Positions 25,314 through 34,248 of a DNA stretch of 64,000 nucleotides are shown here, in pieces. Both the position numbers and the translations under genes were made by a program. Source of the DNA: Candidatus Ruminococcus avistercoris (GTDB taxonomy: Bacteria; Bacillota; Clostridia; Lachnospirales; Lachnospiraceae); NCBI GenBank assembly GCA_019120315.1, contig DWVJ01000031.1:84410-148409 (forward strand), in the 5' to 3' direction. Every line of letters starts with the position of its first letter. The stretch's first letter is position 1. The notes beneath the pieces were generated by a model. It searched no databases, was not told where the DNA came from, and saw only the letters and a program-made list of their open reading frames with translations.

Positions 25314-26413
25314 GCTCGATCTCCTGCCCCTAGAATGTAATCGATGGCGGACAGTATCTCCTCATCGGATACCGACCGGTCGATAATCCCATGACCTATC
25401 TGCTCCAGCAGAATAAACTTGACCTTGCCCTGCTCCATCTTCTTGTCAGATTTTGTCGCTTTTAAGACGTCCTGCGCTTTTGGCCCCTCAACAGTCACCG
25501 GCAGCTGGAACCACCTGTTTCCCTGCTCGATCAATGCGAGATCTTCCCGGCTGATCAGTCCTCTTTTCCAGGAAATCCAGGCTGCCGCCACCGTTCCCAG
25601 CGCTACGCACTGCCCGTGCTGCATCTGGAAATCCATCAGCTTTTCCACTGCATGCCCGATGGTATGGCCCAGATTCAAAACCGCTCTTTCTCCCTGCTCC
25701 GTAGGGTCGTTCTCCACCACTGCCTTTTTGATCCGGCAGCTTCCTTTAATCATATCAATCAGAACGTCTCCCTCTTTTGCCGCAATCTTTTCTCTGTTTT
25801 CCAGCACCCACCGGTAATAGTTCTCATCCCGGATCAGACCGGATTTCAAGACCTCGCCCATGCCGCTGGCAAACTGTACATCCGGCAGGGTCCGCAGTGT
25901 CTCCATGGCCATATAAACCAGCCGGGGCTGATGAAAAGCCCCCACCATGTTTTTGAACCGGTCGAAATCCACACCCGTTTTCCCGCCGATGCTGCTGTCC
26001 ACCTGCGCCAGCAGCGTGGTGGGGATCTGAATGAAATCGATCCCTCTCAGATAAGTGGCGGCGGCAAAGCCGGTCAGATCCCCTGTCACCCCTCCTCCGA
26101 GGGCTACCAGTACATCCTTTCGCTCAAAATGATGTTCGATCAGACTGGTATACAATTTCTTTACCGTATCCAGCGTCTTGTTTTCTTCTCCTGCTTCAAA
26201 AACAAAATCCGTCACCTGCGCAAACACCGGCTGCAGGCTGCTTCGCACCTTCTCCAGATAGAGCGGTGCGATACAGGTATCGGTGACAATGCAGGCCTTT
26301 CTTCCGGAATCGTACAGAGACGATACCGCTTCCTGCAGCCCGGAAAAGGTATCGTCCCAGACAATTTCATAACAAAATTCATGCTCCCGTTCCACAGTCA
26401 TCTGTTGTCTCAT
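25310..26413 (-). CDS. aroB: 3-dehydroquinate synthase
   Basis: A 367-residue AroB converting DAHP to 3-dehydroquinate in aromatic amino-acid synthesis. The NAD-binding and active-site stretch ALGGGVTGDLTGFAAATYLR, the lysine in GGKTGVDF, KNMVGAFHQP and the zinc ligands around NLGHTIGHAVE are all present. No other shikimate gene is nearby; it sits instead between ylmH and lspA, overlapping the latter by ATGA. Confidence 0.94.
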   Translation of the reverse strand: MRQQMTVEREHEFCYEIVWDDTFSGLQEAVSSLYDSGRKACIVTDTCIAPLYLEKVRSSLQPVFAQVTDFVFEAGEENKTLDTVKKLYTSLIEHHFERKDVLVALGGGVTGDLTGFAAATYLRGIDFIQIPTTLLAQVDSSIGGKTGVDFDRFKNMVGAFHQPRLVYMAMETLRTLPDVQFASGMGEVLKSGLIRDENYYRWVLENREKIAAKEGDVLIDMIKGSCRIKKAVVENDPTEQGERAVLNLGHTIGHAVEKLMDFQMQHGQCVALGTVAAAWISWKRGLISREDLALIEQGNRWFQLPVTVEGPKAQDVLKATKSDKKMEQGKVKFILLEQIGHGIIDRSVSDEEILSAIDYILGAGDRA

Positions 26414-26426
26414 CTTTTTCCTCCCG

Positions 26427-27179
26427 TCATCTGTAACGATTGATCCAAATCCGGCATCTCCCCTTTTTCGTTTGGGAAAGGATGCCCATATACTGAAATT
26501 TCCCCATTCCCCTCACGGAAACGATATCTTTCTCCTTCAGGGAATGGCCGTTGGAAGTTACCATTTTTCCGTTTACAAAGACCCGTCCGCCTTCGATCAG
26601 GCCTGTGATACCGCTTCTGGATGTAGCGAAGGCCGCGCCGATGACGCTGTCCAGCCGGGCAGAAGCCACCGTAGCCGTCAGCTCCTGATACGAACGTGCC
26701 GCATTCACCGAAGAAGGATCCACGGCTTTTACATAAACCATGCTTCTCCCCACACGGGTAAGTTCGCGGCAAATAAATTCTTCCATCCGCTGTACGCAAA
26801 AGACATAGGCGCACCCTTCTTCCGTCAGGATATCCCCAAGCATGCTTCTCTCGATTCCAAGATTCACAAGCGCTCCCAGATAATCCCGATGTCCCGGCGG
26901 CCGGCTGAATTTACGGTCCGCCGCCTCGATTTTCAAACAAACGATGGGAAAAGTCCATTCATAAGAAAGAGCATCAGGTATAAATGCTGTTATCTGACGC
27001 TCTGACATTTCATAACCACCGAAGGATCTTTGGCTGACGCCCCATCTGCGGACATCCAGGTTATTTATCATATGAAGTTCGTTCAGATCCAGGAAATCTG
27101 TAAATGTAACGATATCCCTCTGGTAAGCGCTGCAGCACAGTTCCTGAATCCTTTTTCTGAAAAACTCATCCTTATCCAT
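26427..27179 (-). CDS. ylmH: S4-domain RNA-binding protein YlmH
   Basis: A 250-residue YlmH protein. The N-terminal two thirds are the YlmH-specific region (with PGHRDYLGALVNLGIERS, typical of the family), and an S4 domain occupies about 180–245 (SARLDSVIGAAFATSR, then GRVFVNGKMV). Homologues bind ribosomal/tRNA complexes and take part in rescue or in division. It follows sepF, as in the conserved ylm cluster. Its ribosome site is weak. Confidence 0.9.
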   Translation of the reverse strand: MDKDEFFRKRIQELCCSAYQRDIVTFTDFLDLNELHMINNLDVRRWGVSQRSFGGYEMSERQITAFIPDALSYEWTFPIVCLKIEAADRKFSRPPGHRDYLGALVNLGIERSMLGDILTEEGCAYVFCVQRMEEFICRELTRVGRSMVYVKAVDPSSVNAARSYQELTATVASARLDSVIGAAFATSRSGITGLIEGGRVFVNGKMVTSNGHSLKEKDIVSVRGMGKFQYMGILSQTKKGRCRIWINRYR

Positions 27180-27184
27180 AATAC

Positions 27185-27787
27185 TTAGAAACTGGTGCGG
27201 ATAGGCGGAAGATCGAAGGCGCCGCTTAAGATCTCCTGGATATCTCCGGAAACCTCCACATTATCCGGTGTAAGGATAAAGATATAACTGGAAATCTTCT
27301 GCAGTCCGCCGCCGATGGAGTAGCAGGAACCTGACGAAAAGTCGATAATTCTCTGGGCAACCTCCACATCGATTCCCTCCAGATTCAAAACTACGGTACA
27401 GTGCGCAATCAGCGTATCCGCGATATCTCTGGTGTCTTCCATAGAAGTCGGTTTGATCACGCAGACCTCCATAGTATTGCCTCCTGACTTTCTGCGCATC
27501 GGCGTAACCTTGCTGGAAGTTGTCGTCCTGCTCTGATGCTTGATCGGTTTTACCTCTTTGATGACGGTGTCGGTGTTTTTGGTCTTTTTGGCGGTTCTGG
27601 ATTTTTCAAAAGGATCGTCCAGATCATCCAGCTCGTCCAACTCCTGATCTTTGTCTTTTTTCTTGAAAAAATGACGTTTCGGTTTTTCTTCTTCTTCCTC
27701 CATATCTTCATCATCGAAGAACTCGTCGTCGTCATCATAGTCGTCATTTAAACGAATGGCATCCAAAAACTTGTCTAATACGCTCAT
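27185..27787 (-). CDS. sepF: Cell division protein SepF
   Basis: A 200-residue SepF. An N-terminal amphipathic membrane anchor (MSVLDKFLDAIRL) is followed by a strongly acidic then basic linker of about 90 residues and the C-terminal SepF domain (TMEVCVIKPTSMEDTRDIAD, SGSCYSIGGGLQKIS). It ties FtsZ filaments to the membrane. The linker is longer and more charged than in B. subtilis (about 150 residues in all). Confidence 0.94.
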   Translation of the reverse strand: MSVLDKFLDAIRLNDDYDDDDEFFDDEDMEEEEEKPKRHFFKKKDKDQELDELDDLDDPFEKSRTAKKTKNTDTVIKEVKPIKHQSRTTTSSKVTPMRRKSGGNTMEVCVIKPTSMEDTRDIADTLIAHCTVVLNLEGIDVEVAQRIIDFSSGSCYSIGGGLQKISSYIFILTPDNVEVSGDIQEILSGAFDLPPIRTSF

Positions 27788-27796
27788 GTTATACTC

Positions 27797-28507
27797 CTAT
27801 CTGTTTTCCAATGGTTTCACTGAGTAATCCCTCTCGCCGAAAATGCCGGTCCCCACACGGACCATGGTGGCTCCTTCCTCAACTGCCACTTCATAATCTC
27901 CGGTCATACCCATACTCAGGATATTCACATTAACATTATTCATGTTTTTCCCCTTCATGTCAACACCTAATTGCCGCAATTTCCGGAAAACCGGACGATT
28001 TTCTTCCGGATCCGACACGTAAGGAGCGATTGTCATCAGTCCTTCTATCCGGATATTGGGAAGAGAGGAAATCTGTTTTGCCAGAGTCATTGCCTCATCA
28101 CAGCCGACTCCGTATTTGGATTCTTCTCCCGCCACATTTACTTCCAGCAAAATGGGAACGGTAACGTCCTTTTTGACAGCTTCCTGACTGATCGTTTCCG
28201 CCAGACGCAAAGAATCCACCGAATGAATCAGAGCAGTCTGTCCGACAATGTACTTCACCTTATTTCGCTGCAGATGACCGATCATATGCCACCGCACGTC
28301 GCCAGGCATCTCCTCATATTTCCGGGTAATTTCCTGAACTTTATTTTCTCCGAAATCCCGCTGCCCTGCATCATAAGCTTCCCGCATCATTTCCACCGGT
28401 TTCGTCTTACTGACAGCGATCAGTGTAACTTCATCAGGATCTCTCCCGACTCGTCTGCAGGCAGCTTCAATCCTTTCTCTCACCGTCTTCAGGTTTTCCT
28501 GTACCAT
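27797..28507 (-). CDS. yggS: PLP homeostasis protein YggS/YlmE
   Basis: A 236-residue PLP-binding TIM-barrel protein. The lysine that holds PLP is in LIAVSKTKPVE, and the family motifs DFGENKVQE, HMIGHLQRNKVKYI, LEVNVAGEESKYG and LSMGMTGDYEVAVEEG are all present. It buffers free PLP in the cytosol. It belongs to the yggS–sepF–ylmH series and follows the HlyD-like gene by 23 bp. Confidence 0.94.
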   Translation of the reverse strand: MVQENLKTVRERIEAACRRVGRDPDEVTLIAVSKTKPVEMMREAYDAGQRDFGENKVQEITRKYEEMPGDVRWHMIGHLQRNKVKYIVGQTALIHSVDSLRLAETISQEAVKKDVTVPILLEVNVAGEESKYGVGCDEAMTLAKQISSLPNIRIEGLMTIAPYVSDPEENRPVFRKLRQLGVDMKGKNMNNVNVNILSMGMTGDYEVAVEEGATMVRVGTGIFGERDYSVKPLENR

Positions 28508-28530
28508 ACTGACACATCTCCTTTTACCAA

Positions 28531-29967
28531 TTAGTACAATATTTCCTCTTCTTTTACCGTGCTGCTGTCGTAAACAATATTATCGTAAAGGGCGATCCCG
28601 TAATCGGTGCCCGTTTCCACAATACAGTACTCTTCATTCTGATCGATAATAGATATCCTTCTAAAAACAGCGTACCCTCTGTTGGTGGAATAAACGCCCT
28701 CTAAGGGCATGGTATCCCGGATCGTATAACGCTCCGTGGAATTTGGTTTTACCAGCACATCTCCCTCCTCAAAGGCGGTCATATCCACATAATAGAAATC
28801 ATCCTGCTGTGCGTAGACGGTAGTGCTGACAAATTCCGTGGAATTTTCTCCGTCCGCTCCCTCGACTTCTTTGAGAAAACCGATTTCATCACTGTCATTT
28901 CCCGTCGTCTCATACCCTGTGGGTATCACGTAAAAGTCTTTATTCACAATGGAGGAAAGCGGGATTTTAAGCCCGGTCTCCGTATTGGTCACCAGTTCAA
29001 TCTCCACAAAACGATCCGACGCATACCGAATCATCCCATTGGTAAAGGTGATTTTCGCATAATAGCCGTCTTCTCTTGTGAGCAGTGTAAACTTGCCCGT
29101 CTGAGTCAGTCCGTCCTTTACAAAGCGGACGCGCATATTCTCTCTGCCGGCCAAAGACACCACCTGGGTATCGGAAAGGGGGATATAAAGGGACCACACC
29201 TCGCTGGTGATCAGCTTATAGACGTCGTCGCCCACTTCCACCGTATCTTTGCGCAGATTGCTCTGCTGATAAGATTTCTGATTAAAATCATCCAAAGTCA
29301 GATTTTCTTCTGTTACCTCTTCGTATCCGTCGCTGGAAAACTGGATCAGGCCGTCCGCCGGCGCGTAATTAACCGTCTCCCCACCGATGGTCTGCGGTTC
29401 GATGATATTCTGCCCTTCCTCCGTGCTCTGATCATTTTCATCCTTGTCCGTCTGCGAAGATGATCCGACGCTTTGCGGTACCTCACCCTCATAACGAATC
29501 AGACTGCCTTCCAGTTCATATTTGAAGCTGTAGGTGTCATAGAAATTATCAGAATCAAATCCATTGGCAAACCGAGCCACACTGGAGCGCACCTGCGCCA
29601 GCTGCTCATCGGTAAGCGGGACGGTACTTTCCGCCGCTTCTGTGCTTCCCACGGAATATACGGCGCCTTCTTTTTTCACTTTGGAATTATCCCTTGCATA
29701 ATAAGTGATATCCCCTGACGTGCTGCTTTGAATCACCTGTTCGGATCGCAGGATCAAGGCGGTATAGGTCTGATTGCGTGACAAAGGACCGCTGGTCACC
29801 TGGTAGGAGGTTACATGGGTTGCTGTCAGATACATAATAACACTGATCAGCATATAAATAAACAGTGCGCCAAACAACATGGTCCCGATATTCAGCGTTA
29901 TCACTTTTCTGATATCGGAAAGATGGATGTCCGGACGCTTCCACTTCTTTTTCCTTCGAGATGGCAA
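28531..29967 (-). CDS. HlyD-like membrane-anchored protein
   Basis: A 478-residue protein with a basic N-terminus, a single membrane segment (about 25–48) and a large extracytoplasmic part. A split biotinyl-lipoyl-like region (SGDITYYARDNSKVKKEGAVY near 85, then VNYAPADGLIQFSSDG near 200) and beta-rich segments resemble HlyD-type adaptors. No ABC or MFS partner lies nearby; the gene instead heads the yggS–sepF operon. Translation probably starts at TTG 29967, 7 bp from AAGGAGG. Its place among division genes suggests an envelope role, but that is inference. Confidence 0.7.
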   Translation of the reverse strand: MPSRRKKKWKRPDIHLSDIRKVITLNIGTMLFGALFIYMLISVIMYLTATHVTSYQVTSGPLSRNQTYTALILRSEQVIQSSTSGDITYYARDNSKVKKEGAVYSVGSTEAAESTVPLTDEQLAQVRSSVARFANGFDSDNFYDTYSFKYELEGSLIRYEGEVPQSVGSSSQTDKDENDQSTEEGQNIIEPQTIGGETVNYAPADGLIQFSSDGYEEVTEENLTLDDFNQKSYQQSNLRKDTVEVGDDVYKLITSEVWSLYIPLSDTQVVSLAGRENMRVRFVKDGLTQTGKFTLLTREDGYYAKITFTNGMIRYASDRFVEIELVTNTETGLKIPLSSIVNKDFYVIPTGYETTGNDSDEIGFLKEVEGADGENSTEFVSTTVYAQQDDFYYVDMTAFEEGDVLVKPNSTERYTIRDTMPLEGVYSTNRGYAVFRRISIIDQNEEYCIVETGTDYGIALYDNIVYDSSTVKEEEILY

Positions 29968-30129
29968 TTTTATGCCTCCTTATCTTACTACTTATACTCC
30001 ATAACATTACATTGTTTTATTTTAGCATTTTCCTTACCATACCTCAAGATGAAATTTACGGTTTCGGAATACTTCCCGCAAAATCAGGGCAGACTGTAAA
30101 CAGACCAATGAAAATCAGGAGGAATGATC

Positions 30130-30351
30130 ATGAATACTTCAGGTTTGGATTACACTGCGCTGACCATTGCCCTTATAGGAGCCATAAACTGGGGACTGAT
30201 CGGATTTTTCCGCTTTGACCTGGTCGCGTTCCTCTGCGGCAATATGTCCTGGATTTCCAGAATCATCTATGCTCTGGTGGGACTTTCCGGTCTTTACCTT
30301 CTCACCATGTACGGAAGAATCGTCTCCGGAAGAAGCGCACAGAGTATCTGA
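30130..30351 (+). CDS. DUF378 small membrane protein
   Basis: A 73-residue DUF378 protein with two membrane segments and the family motifs GAINWGLIGFFRFDLVA and SRIIYALVGLSGLYLL. Function unknown. The ATG at 30130 is preferred over 30124 because AGGAGGA lies 7 bp before it. It stands alone on the plus strand, followed by a foldable region and a terminator. Confidence 0.85.
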   Translation: MNTSGLDYTALTIALIGAINWGLIGFFRFDLVAFLCGNMSWISRIIYALVGLSGLYLLTMYGRIVSGRSAQSI

Positions 30352-30356
30352 CCAGC

Positions 30357-30405
30357 GCGATACCTCGCTCATGCAAGCATAGCGGCCGCCCTCCGGGCGT
30401 ATCGC
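30357..30405 (+). repeat. Possible three-way-junction element after DUF378
   Basis: A 7-bp outer stem GCGATAC/GTATCGC (30357–30363 with 30399–30405) encloses two small hairpins, GCT-c-ATGC…GCATAGC and GCCC-tcc-GGGC. It lies 6 bp after the DUF378 stop and 10 bp before a terminator, so it would be part of the 3' UTR. No known RNA family was recognised. Confidence 0.5.
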
Positions 30406-30412
30406 ACAAAAA

Positions 30413-30453
30413 GAGGGGGCTGAAGACCTTTACTTCATCCCCCGTATCTTTTC
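30413..30453. terminator. Bidirectional terminator DUF378 / P-loop gene
   Basis: Stem GGGGG-c-TGAAG with CTTCA-t-CCCCC (30415–30425 and 30433–30443). T-rich stretches on both sides let it serve the plus-strand DUF378 gene and the minus-strand gene that ends at 30473. Confidence 0.8.
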
Positions 30454-30472
30454 TATTTATAAAAAACGGTCG

Positions 30473-30892
30473 TCATGCGGAAATCGTCACTTTTCCTCTT
30501 AATGCGTCGCTGATTGCATTTTCGTTAATCGATACGCTGATCACGAAATCAACGCCGAATTTTTCACTGATCGCATCCAGCTGCAGGATCGTATCCGTCA
30601 CATCCTCATCACCCAGCCGGGCAATCTTAATAAAGCTGTCCAGGTAGATCTGCTCCAGATCGTGATCCTGAGAAAGGATTCCGCAGATAAAACCGATAAA
30701 TTCATCACTGTTTTTTAACGGAAATCCGGACACGTCGATCAAACGGATTTTATTGTTCAGTTCATACATATGTTTCGTACTTTTATCCAGATATACAATG
30801 TTGCCCCGGGCCTCCTGAATGGCCTCGTTCACCTTATCCAAGAGCTGCTTAGTCTTTCCTTCTCCTTTATCTCCAATAATCAATTGAACCAT
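30473..30892 (-). CDS. Small P-loop protein, unknown function
   Basis: A 139-residue soluble protein that begins almost at once with a Walker A motif, GDKGEGKT (residues 7–14). LEQIYLDSFIKIA near residue 80 could supply a Walker B aspartate. It is too short for a full AAA or RecA core and has no helicase or GTPase signatures. I recall homologues as a conserved hypothetical gene in Lachnospiraceae but know no function. AAGGAGG precedes the ATG and a terminator follows, so it is probably monocistronic. Next to it is the cell-wall carboxypeptidase gene. Confidence 0.65.
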   Translation of the reverse strand: MVQLIIGDKGEGKTKQLLDKVNEAIQEARGNIVYLDKSTKHMYELNNKIRLIDVSGFPLKNSDEFIGFICGILSQDHDLEQIYLDSFIKIARLGDEDVTDTILQLDAISEKFGVDFVISVSINENAISDALRGKVTISA

Positions 30893-31006
30893 AGCAGTTT
30901 CCTCCTTAAGTCATCATTTAATATGTATTTTCACTAAAAATACATCATTTCATGGTATCATTATAGTGTATTTAAGACAAAAAGACAATGCTTATTTTGA
31001 AATTCT

Positions 31007-32017
31007 TTAAGAATTAATTTTTCCCAGCAATTGATTCATATCTTCGTATAATTGCGCTTTTGTTCCTGCATTCAGAACGATTGAAACATAAGGAGCGCCA
31101 TACTCATTCTGACTCAAAATTGCCAGACAGGATCCCGCCTTACTGGTCGTTCCCGTTTTTCCTCCCAGCACCGTCACGCCGGGCGGAGCCGACTCTTCGC
31201 CCGTCAGATAGTGATCCGTGGAGTCCAGATGAAGCTGCACTTCTTCGCTTCCCCTGGTCAGCGTCAGGTTGTAGACGCTCAGCTGCATCACATCCACAAA
31301 GTAATCGTAATTCAGCGCCTCATTCAGCATCAGATAGATATCATAGGCTGTCGTATAATGATCGTCGTCGTGAAGTCCGGTGGGATTGACAAAATGGGTG
31401 TTGGTGGCCCCCAGAGCCCTGGCTTCCTCATTCATCATCTCCACAAAATGCTCCACCGATCCGCCCAGATGTTCCGCGATGGCCATGGCCGCATCGTTTC
31501 CGGAATACACCAGCAGTCCGTGGAAAAGCTCGTCCATGGTGACCATATCGCCCGGCTGAAAGCCGCAAAGCTGCGACCCTTCCTCCAGCGTCACCGCATT
31601 CTGGCTGATGGTAACCACATCGTCCATATCCCCGTATTTAATAGCCAGAATCGCCGTGATAATCTTGGTGATACTGGCAGGATATGCTTTTTCATGAATG
31701 CCCTGGGCGAACATCACTTCGGAATTATCAATGTCCAGGAGACAGCTTTTTTCGTCATTGACCATGCTGACGCCCTCCAGTCCCACATTTTCCGCCGTGA
31801 CGCACAGTTCGGCGGCAAAGGGCTGTGCCCTTTGAAACTCGCCGGCATTGTCCAAACTCTCCTGTTCCTGATAAGCCATGGTAAGATCCAGATTTTTATC
31901 TCTGCGGATTCTCATGATGCCAAGGATCCCCAGCAGCAGTACGATAAAGAGAATCATGATCAGGAAAACGGTATTCATGATAACGCGCTGTCGTCTTTTT
32001 CTGTTTTTCGCCTTCAT
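31007..32017 (-). CDS. D-alanyl-D-alanine carboxypeptidase (PBP5-type)
   Basis: A 336-residue serine carboxypeptidase with an N-terminal membrane anchor (residues about 12–33). The three active-site motifs of the family are present: SITK (PASITKI), SGN (YSGNDAA) and KTG (GKTGTTSKAG). It trims terminal D-Ala from peptidoglycan stem peptides. The C-terminal beta domain and amphipathic anchor of DacA are absent, so the N-terminal segment probably holds it in the membrane. It overlaps the end of rodA by ATGA. Confidence 0.9.
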   Translation of the reverse strand: MKAKNRKRRQRVIMNTVFLIMILFIVLLLGILGIMRIRRDKNLDLTMAYQEQESLDNAGEFQRAQPFAAELCVTAENVGLEGVSMVNDEKSCLLDIDNSEVMFAQGIHEKAYPASITKIITAILAIKYGDMDDVVTISQNAVTLEEGSQLCGFQPGDMVTMDELFHGLLVYSGNDAAMAIAEHLGGSVEHFVEMMNEEARALGATNTHFVNPTGLHDDDHYTTAYDIYLMLNEALNYDYFVDVMQLSVYNLTLTRGSEEVQLHLDSTDHYLTGEESAPPGVTVLGGKTGTTSKAGSCLAILSQNEYGAPYVSIVLNAGTKAQLYEDMNQLLGKINS

Positions 32018-33147
32018 CTTTTCCTCTTATCTCCCTGTATATAATTTCTGTTTTGCAGCCCTACATTCAGTACCAGTCCCATACCGATATACAAACTGAC
32101 CATGGAAGTCAGTCCGTAGCTGACAAAGGGAAGGGGCGTCCCCGTATTTGGCATCAGTCCGGTGGCCACGCAGATATTGATAAAACTCTGAAAGGCCACG
32201 ATGGTAGCCACGCCGCAGCATATGAGCTTTCCGGATAGATCCTTGGCCCGTATGCCGATCACCACACATTCCAGGCAGATCACCGCAAGCAGCACGATGA
32301 TGACCGAAGAACCCAAAAATCCCAGCTCCTCTCCCGCTACGGCAAAGATAAAGTCTGTCTGTACCTGAGATACGAAATTTCCTTTGGTCGCGGACGCCAC
32401 CTCGTTATTATTGTACCCTTTTCCGGTCAGCTGGCCGGAACCGATGGCCGTGATGGAGTTCTGCTGCTGCATGATATCATCGGAATATTCCGCATCCTCC
32501 GGATACAAAAAGGACATGATACGGGTTTTCTGATAATCCTCCAAAATCGGCAGATCCGTCTGCGTGACCAGAATCAAAAACACAATCACCAGCGGCACGG
32601 TAATCAGCAGCACCGTACCGATAATCTTGTAACTAAGGCCTGCAATATACAGCAGCACGCAAAACAGCACCGCCACCGTAATGGTATTTTTCAGGTCCGG
32701 CTGGATCTTGATCAAAATCAGCGGAACAGCGATCAGCAGAATGGATTTCGCCAGCGTTTTCAGCGTATTCAGGTCATTCTCGTGATCCATCAAAAAACGT
32801 GCGAAAAACAGGATCAGTATGATTTTGGAAAGTTCCGTCGGCTGAAACTGCAGCGGACCGATGGAGATCCACCTGGTAGCTCCATAGGTTGTCTTACCGG
32901 CAATCCGCACCGCCAGCAAAAGCAGTATATTGACGAAGTACAAAATCCAGTAAAAATTCAGGATCCAGCTGAAATCGATCAGAGATACCACCGTCATCAC
33001 CGCCAGGCCCAGAATCACACCGAACAGCTGCCTAGGCTGAAGAGATTTCATGGCGCTGCCAACCAGCATCACGCCGATACCGCTTATGACAACCAGCCAT
33101 AATACCAGTCTGAAACTGTAATCTTTTAACTTGTATAACTTAAACAT
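32014..33147 (-). CDS. rodA: Rod-shape SEDS glycosyltransferase RodA
   Basis: A 377-residue polytopic FtsW/RodA/SpoVE protein with about ten membrane segments. The motifs GATRWISIGPLQFQPTELSK and the C-terminal GLMPNTGTPLPFVSYGLTSM are diagnostic. RodA polymerises lipid II along the side wall together with PBP2, whose gene is in the same cluster. It lies just downstream of minE and upstream of the carboxypeptidase gene. Confidence 0.93.
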   Translation of the reverse strand: MFKLYKLKDYSFRLVLWLVVISGIGVMLVGSAMKSLQPRQLFGVILGLAVMTVVSLIDFSWILNFYWILYFVNILLLLAVRIAGKTTYGATRWISIGPLQFQPTELSKIILILFFARFLMDHENDLNTLKTLAKSILLIAVPLILIKIQPDLKNTITVAVLFCVLLYIAGLSYKIIGTVLLITVPLVIVFLILVTQTDLPILEDYQKTRIMSFLYPEDAEYSDDIMQQQNSITAIGSGQLTGKGYNNNEVASATKGNFVSQVQTDFIFAVAGEELGFLGSSVIIVLLAVICLECVVIGIRAKDLSGKLICCGVATIVAFQSFINICVATGLMPNTGTPLPFVSYGLTSMVSLYIGMGLVLNVGLQNRNYIQGDKRKR

Positions 33148-33157
33148 ATTTCATCCT

Positions 33158-33397
33158 TTATCTGCTATGAGGTGTCTTTTTTACCGCTATGGTGGCCGAA
33201 AGGGTGGGCGGAACCGCCCGGAAGGTAAGAGATACCTTATCCTCATCCACCAGTATGTACTTGTTCACGGCTTTTATCATATCTTTCTTCATCATCAGTA
33301 AAATTCCCGGGGAACAGTCGATCCGTTCCGCATCCACCAGCAGCCGAAGCCTGTCCTTGGCAATGACGCTGGTGTTTCTTCTCTTCCCTCGAAACAT
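33158..33397 (-). CDS. minE: Division-site topological factor MinE
   Basis: A 79-residue MinE, with the anti-MinD helix region (AKDRLRLLVDAERIDCSPG) followed by the topological domain (MIKAVNKYILVDEDKVSLTF). The ATG at 33397 follows AGGAGGTG. MinE drives the oscillation of MinD, encoded 12 bp upstream. Presence of MinE rather than DivIVA/MinJ alone is typical of Clostridia. Confidence 0.92.
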   Translation of the reverse strand: MFRGKRRNTSVIAKDRLRLLVDAERIDCSPGILLMMKKDMIKAVNKYILVDEDKVSLTFRAVPPTLSATIAVKKTPHSR

Positions 33398-33409
33398 ACC
33401 GGTCACCTC

Positions 33410-34195
33410 CTATGATTTGCCGAACAACCGCCGGAAAAATCCCTTTTTCTCCGTCAGATCCAAAAGCGGGACCTCTTCTCCCAGTATTCTTTTGCAAATG
33501 TTCAGATAAGCCTGCCCCGCCAGAGAGGAATCTCCCGCCAGAGGCTCGCCCTGGTTGGTGGCGATGACAATGTTTTCATCGTCCGGTACCGCGCCGATCA
33601 GATCCACCGCCAAAATATCCACCACATCATCCACCGACATCATATCGCCCCGTTTGACCATATCCATCCGCAGCCGGTTGATGATCAGCTGGATATTGCG
33701 CATGCCGTCCGATTCCAGCAGACCGATGATCCGGTCCGCGTCGCGGATGGCAGATACCTCCGGCGTGGTGACCACCAGCGCGCGGGTGGCGCCGGCCACG
33801 GCGTTTTTAAACCCCTGCTCAATGCCGGCGGGACAGTCCAAAAGGATATAATCGAACTCCTCCTTTAAATCTTCGCACAGCTTTTTCATCTGTTCCGGCG
33901 TCACGGACGATTTATCCCTGGTCTGTGCCGAGGGCAGCAAAAAAAGCTGTGAAGGAAATTTCTTATCTTTGATCAGAGCCTGCTTCATACGGCAGTTTCC
34001 TTCGATGACGTCCACCAGATTGTAGACAATCCGGTTTTCCAGTCCCATAACCACATCCAGGTTTCGCAGACCGATATCCGTGTCCACCAGCACCGCTTTT
34101 TTCCCCAGGGCCGCCAGTCCACAGCCGATATTCGCCGTGGTTGTGGTTTTTCCCACGCCCCCTTTTCCCGATGTAATGACAATCACTTCACCCAT
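33410..34195 (-). CDS. minD: Division-site ATPase MinD
   Basis: A 261-residue MinD. The deviant Walker A is SGKGGVGKTTT at the N-terminus, DCPAGIEQGF marks the switch region, and the C-terminal membrane-targeting helix is GFFRRLFGKS. The ATG at 34195 is chosen because GGAGGATAGG lies before it. It prevents polar septa by recruiting MinC, which is not encoded here. Confidence 0.95.
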   Translation of the reverse strand: MGEVIVITSGKGGVGKTTTTANIGCGLAALGKKAVLVDTDIGLRNLDVVMGLENRIVYNLVDVIEGNCRMKQALIKDKKFPSQLFLLPSAQTRDKSSVTPEQMKKLCEDLKEEFDYILLDCPAGIEQGFKNAVAGATRALVVTTPEVSAIRDADRIIGLLESDGMRNIQLIINRLRMDMVKRGDMMSVDDVVDILAVDLIGAVPDDENIVIATNQGEPLAGDSSLAGQAYLNICKRILGEEVPLLDLTEKKGFFRRLFGKS

Positions 34196-34248
34196 TTTCC
34201 TATCCTCCAAACAATTCTGCGATTTTTCAGCTTTCGTATTCAGCCGGA

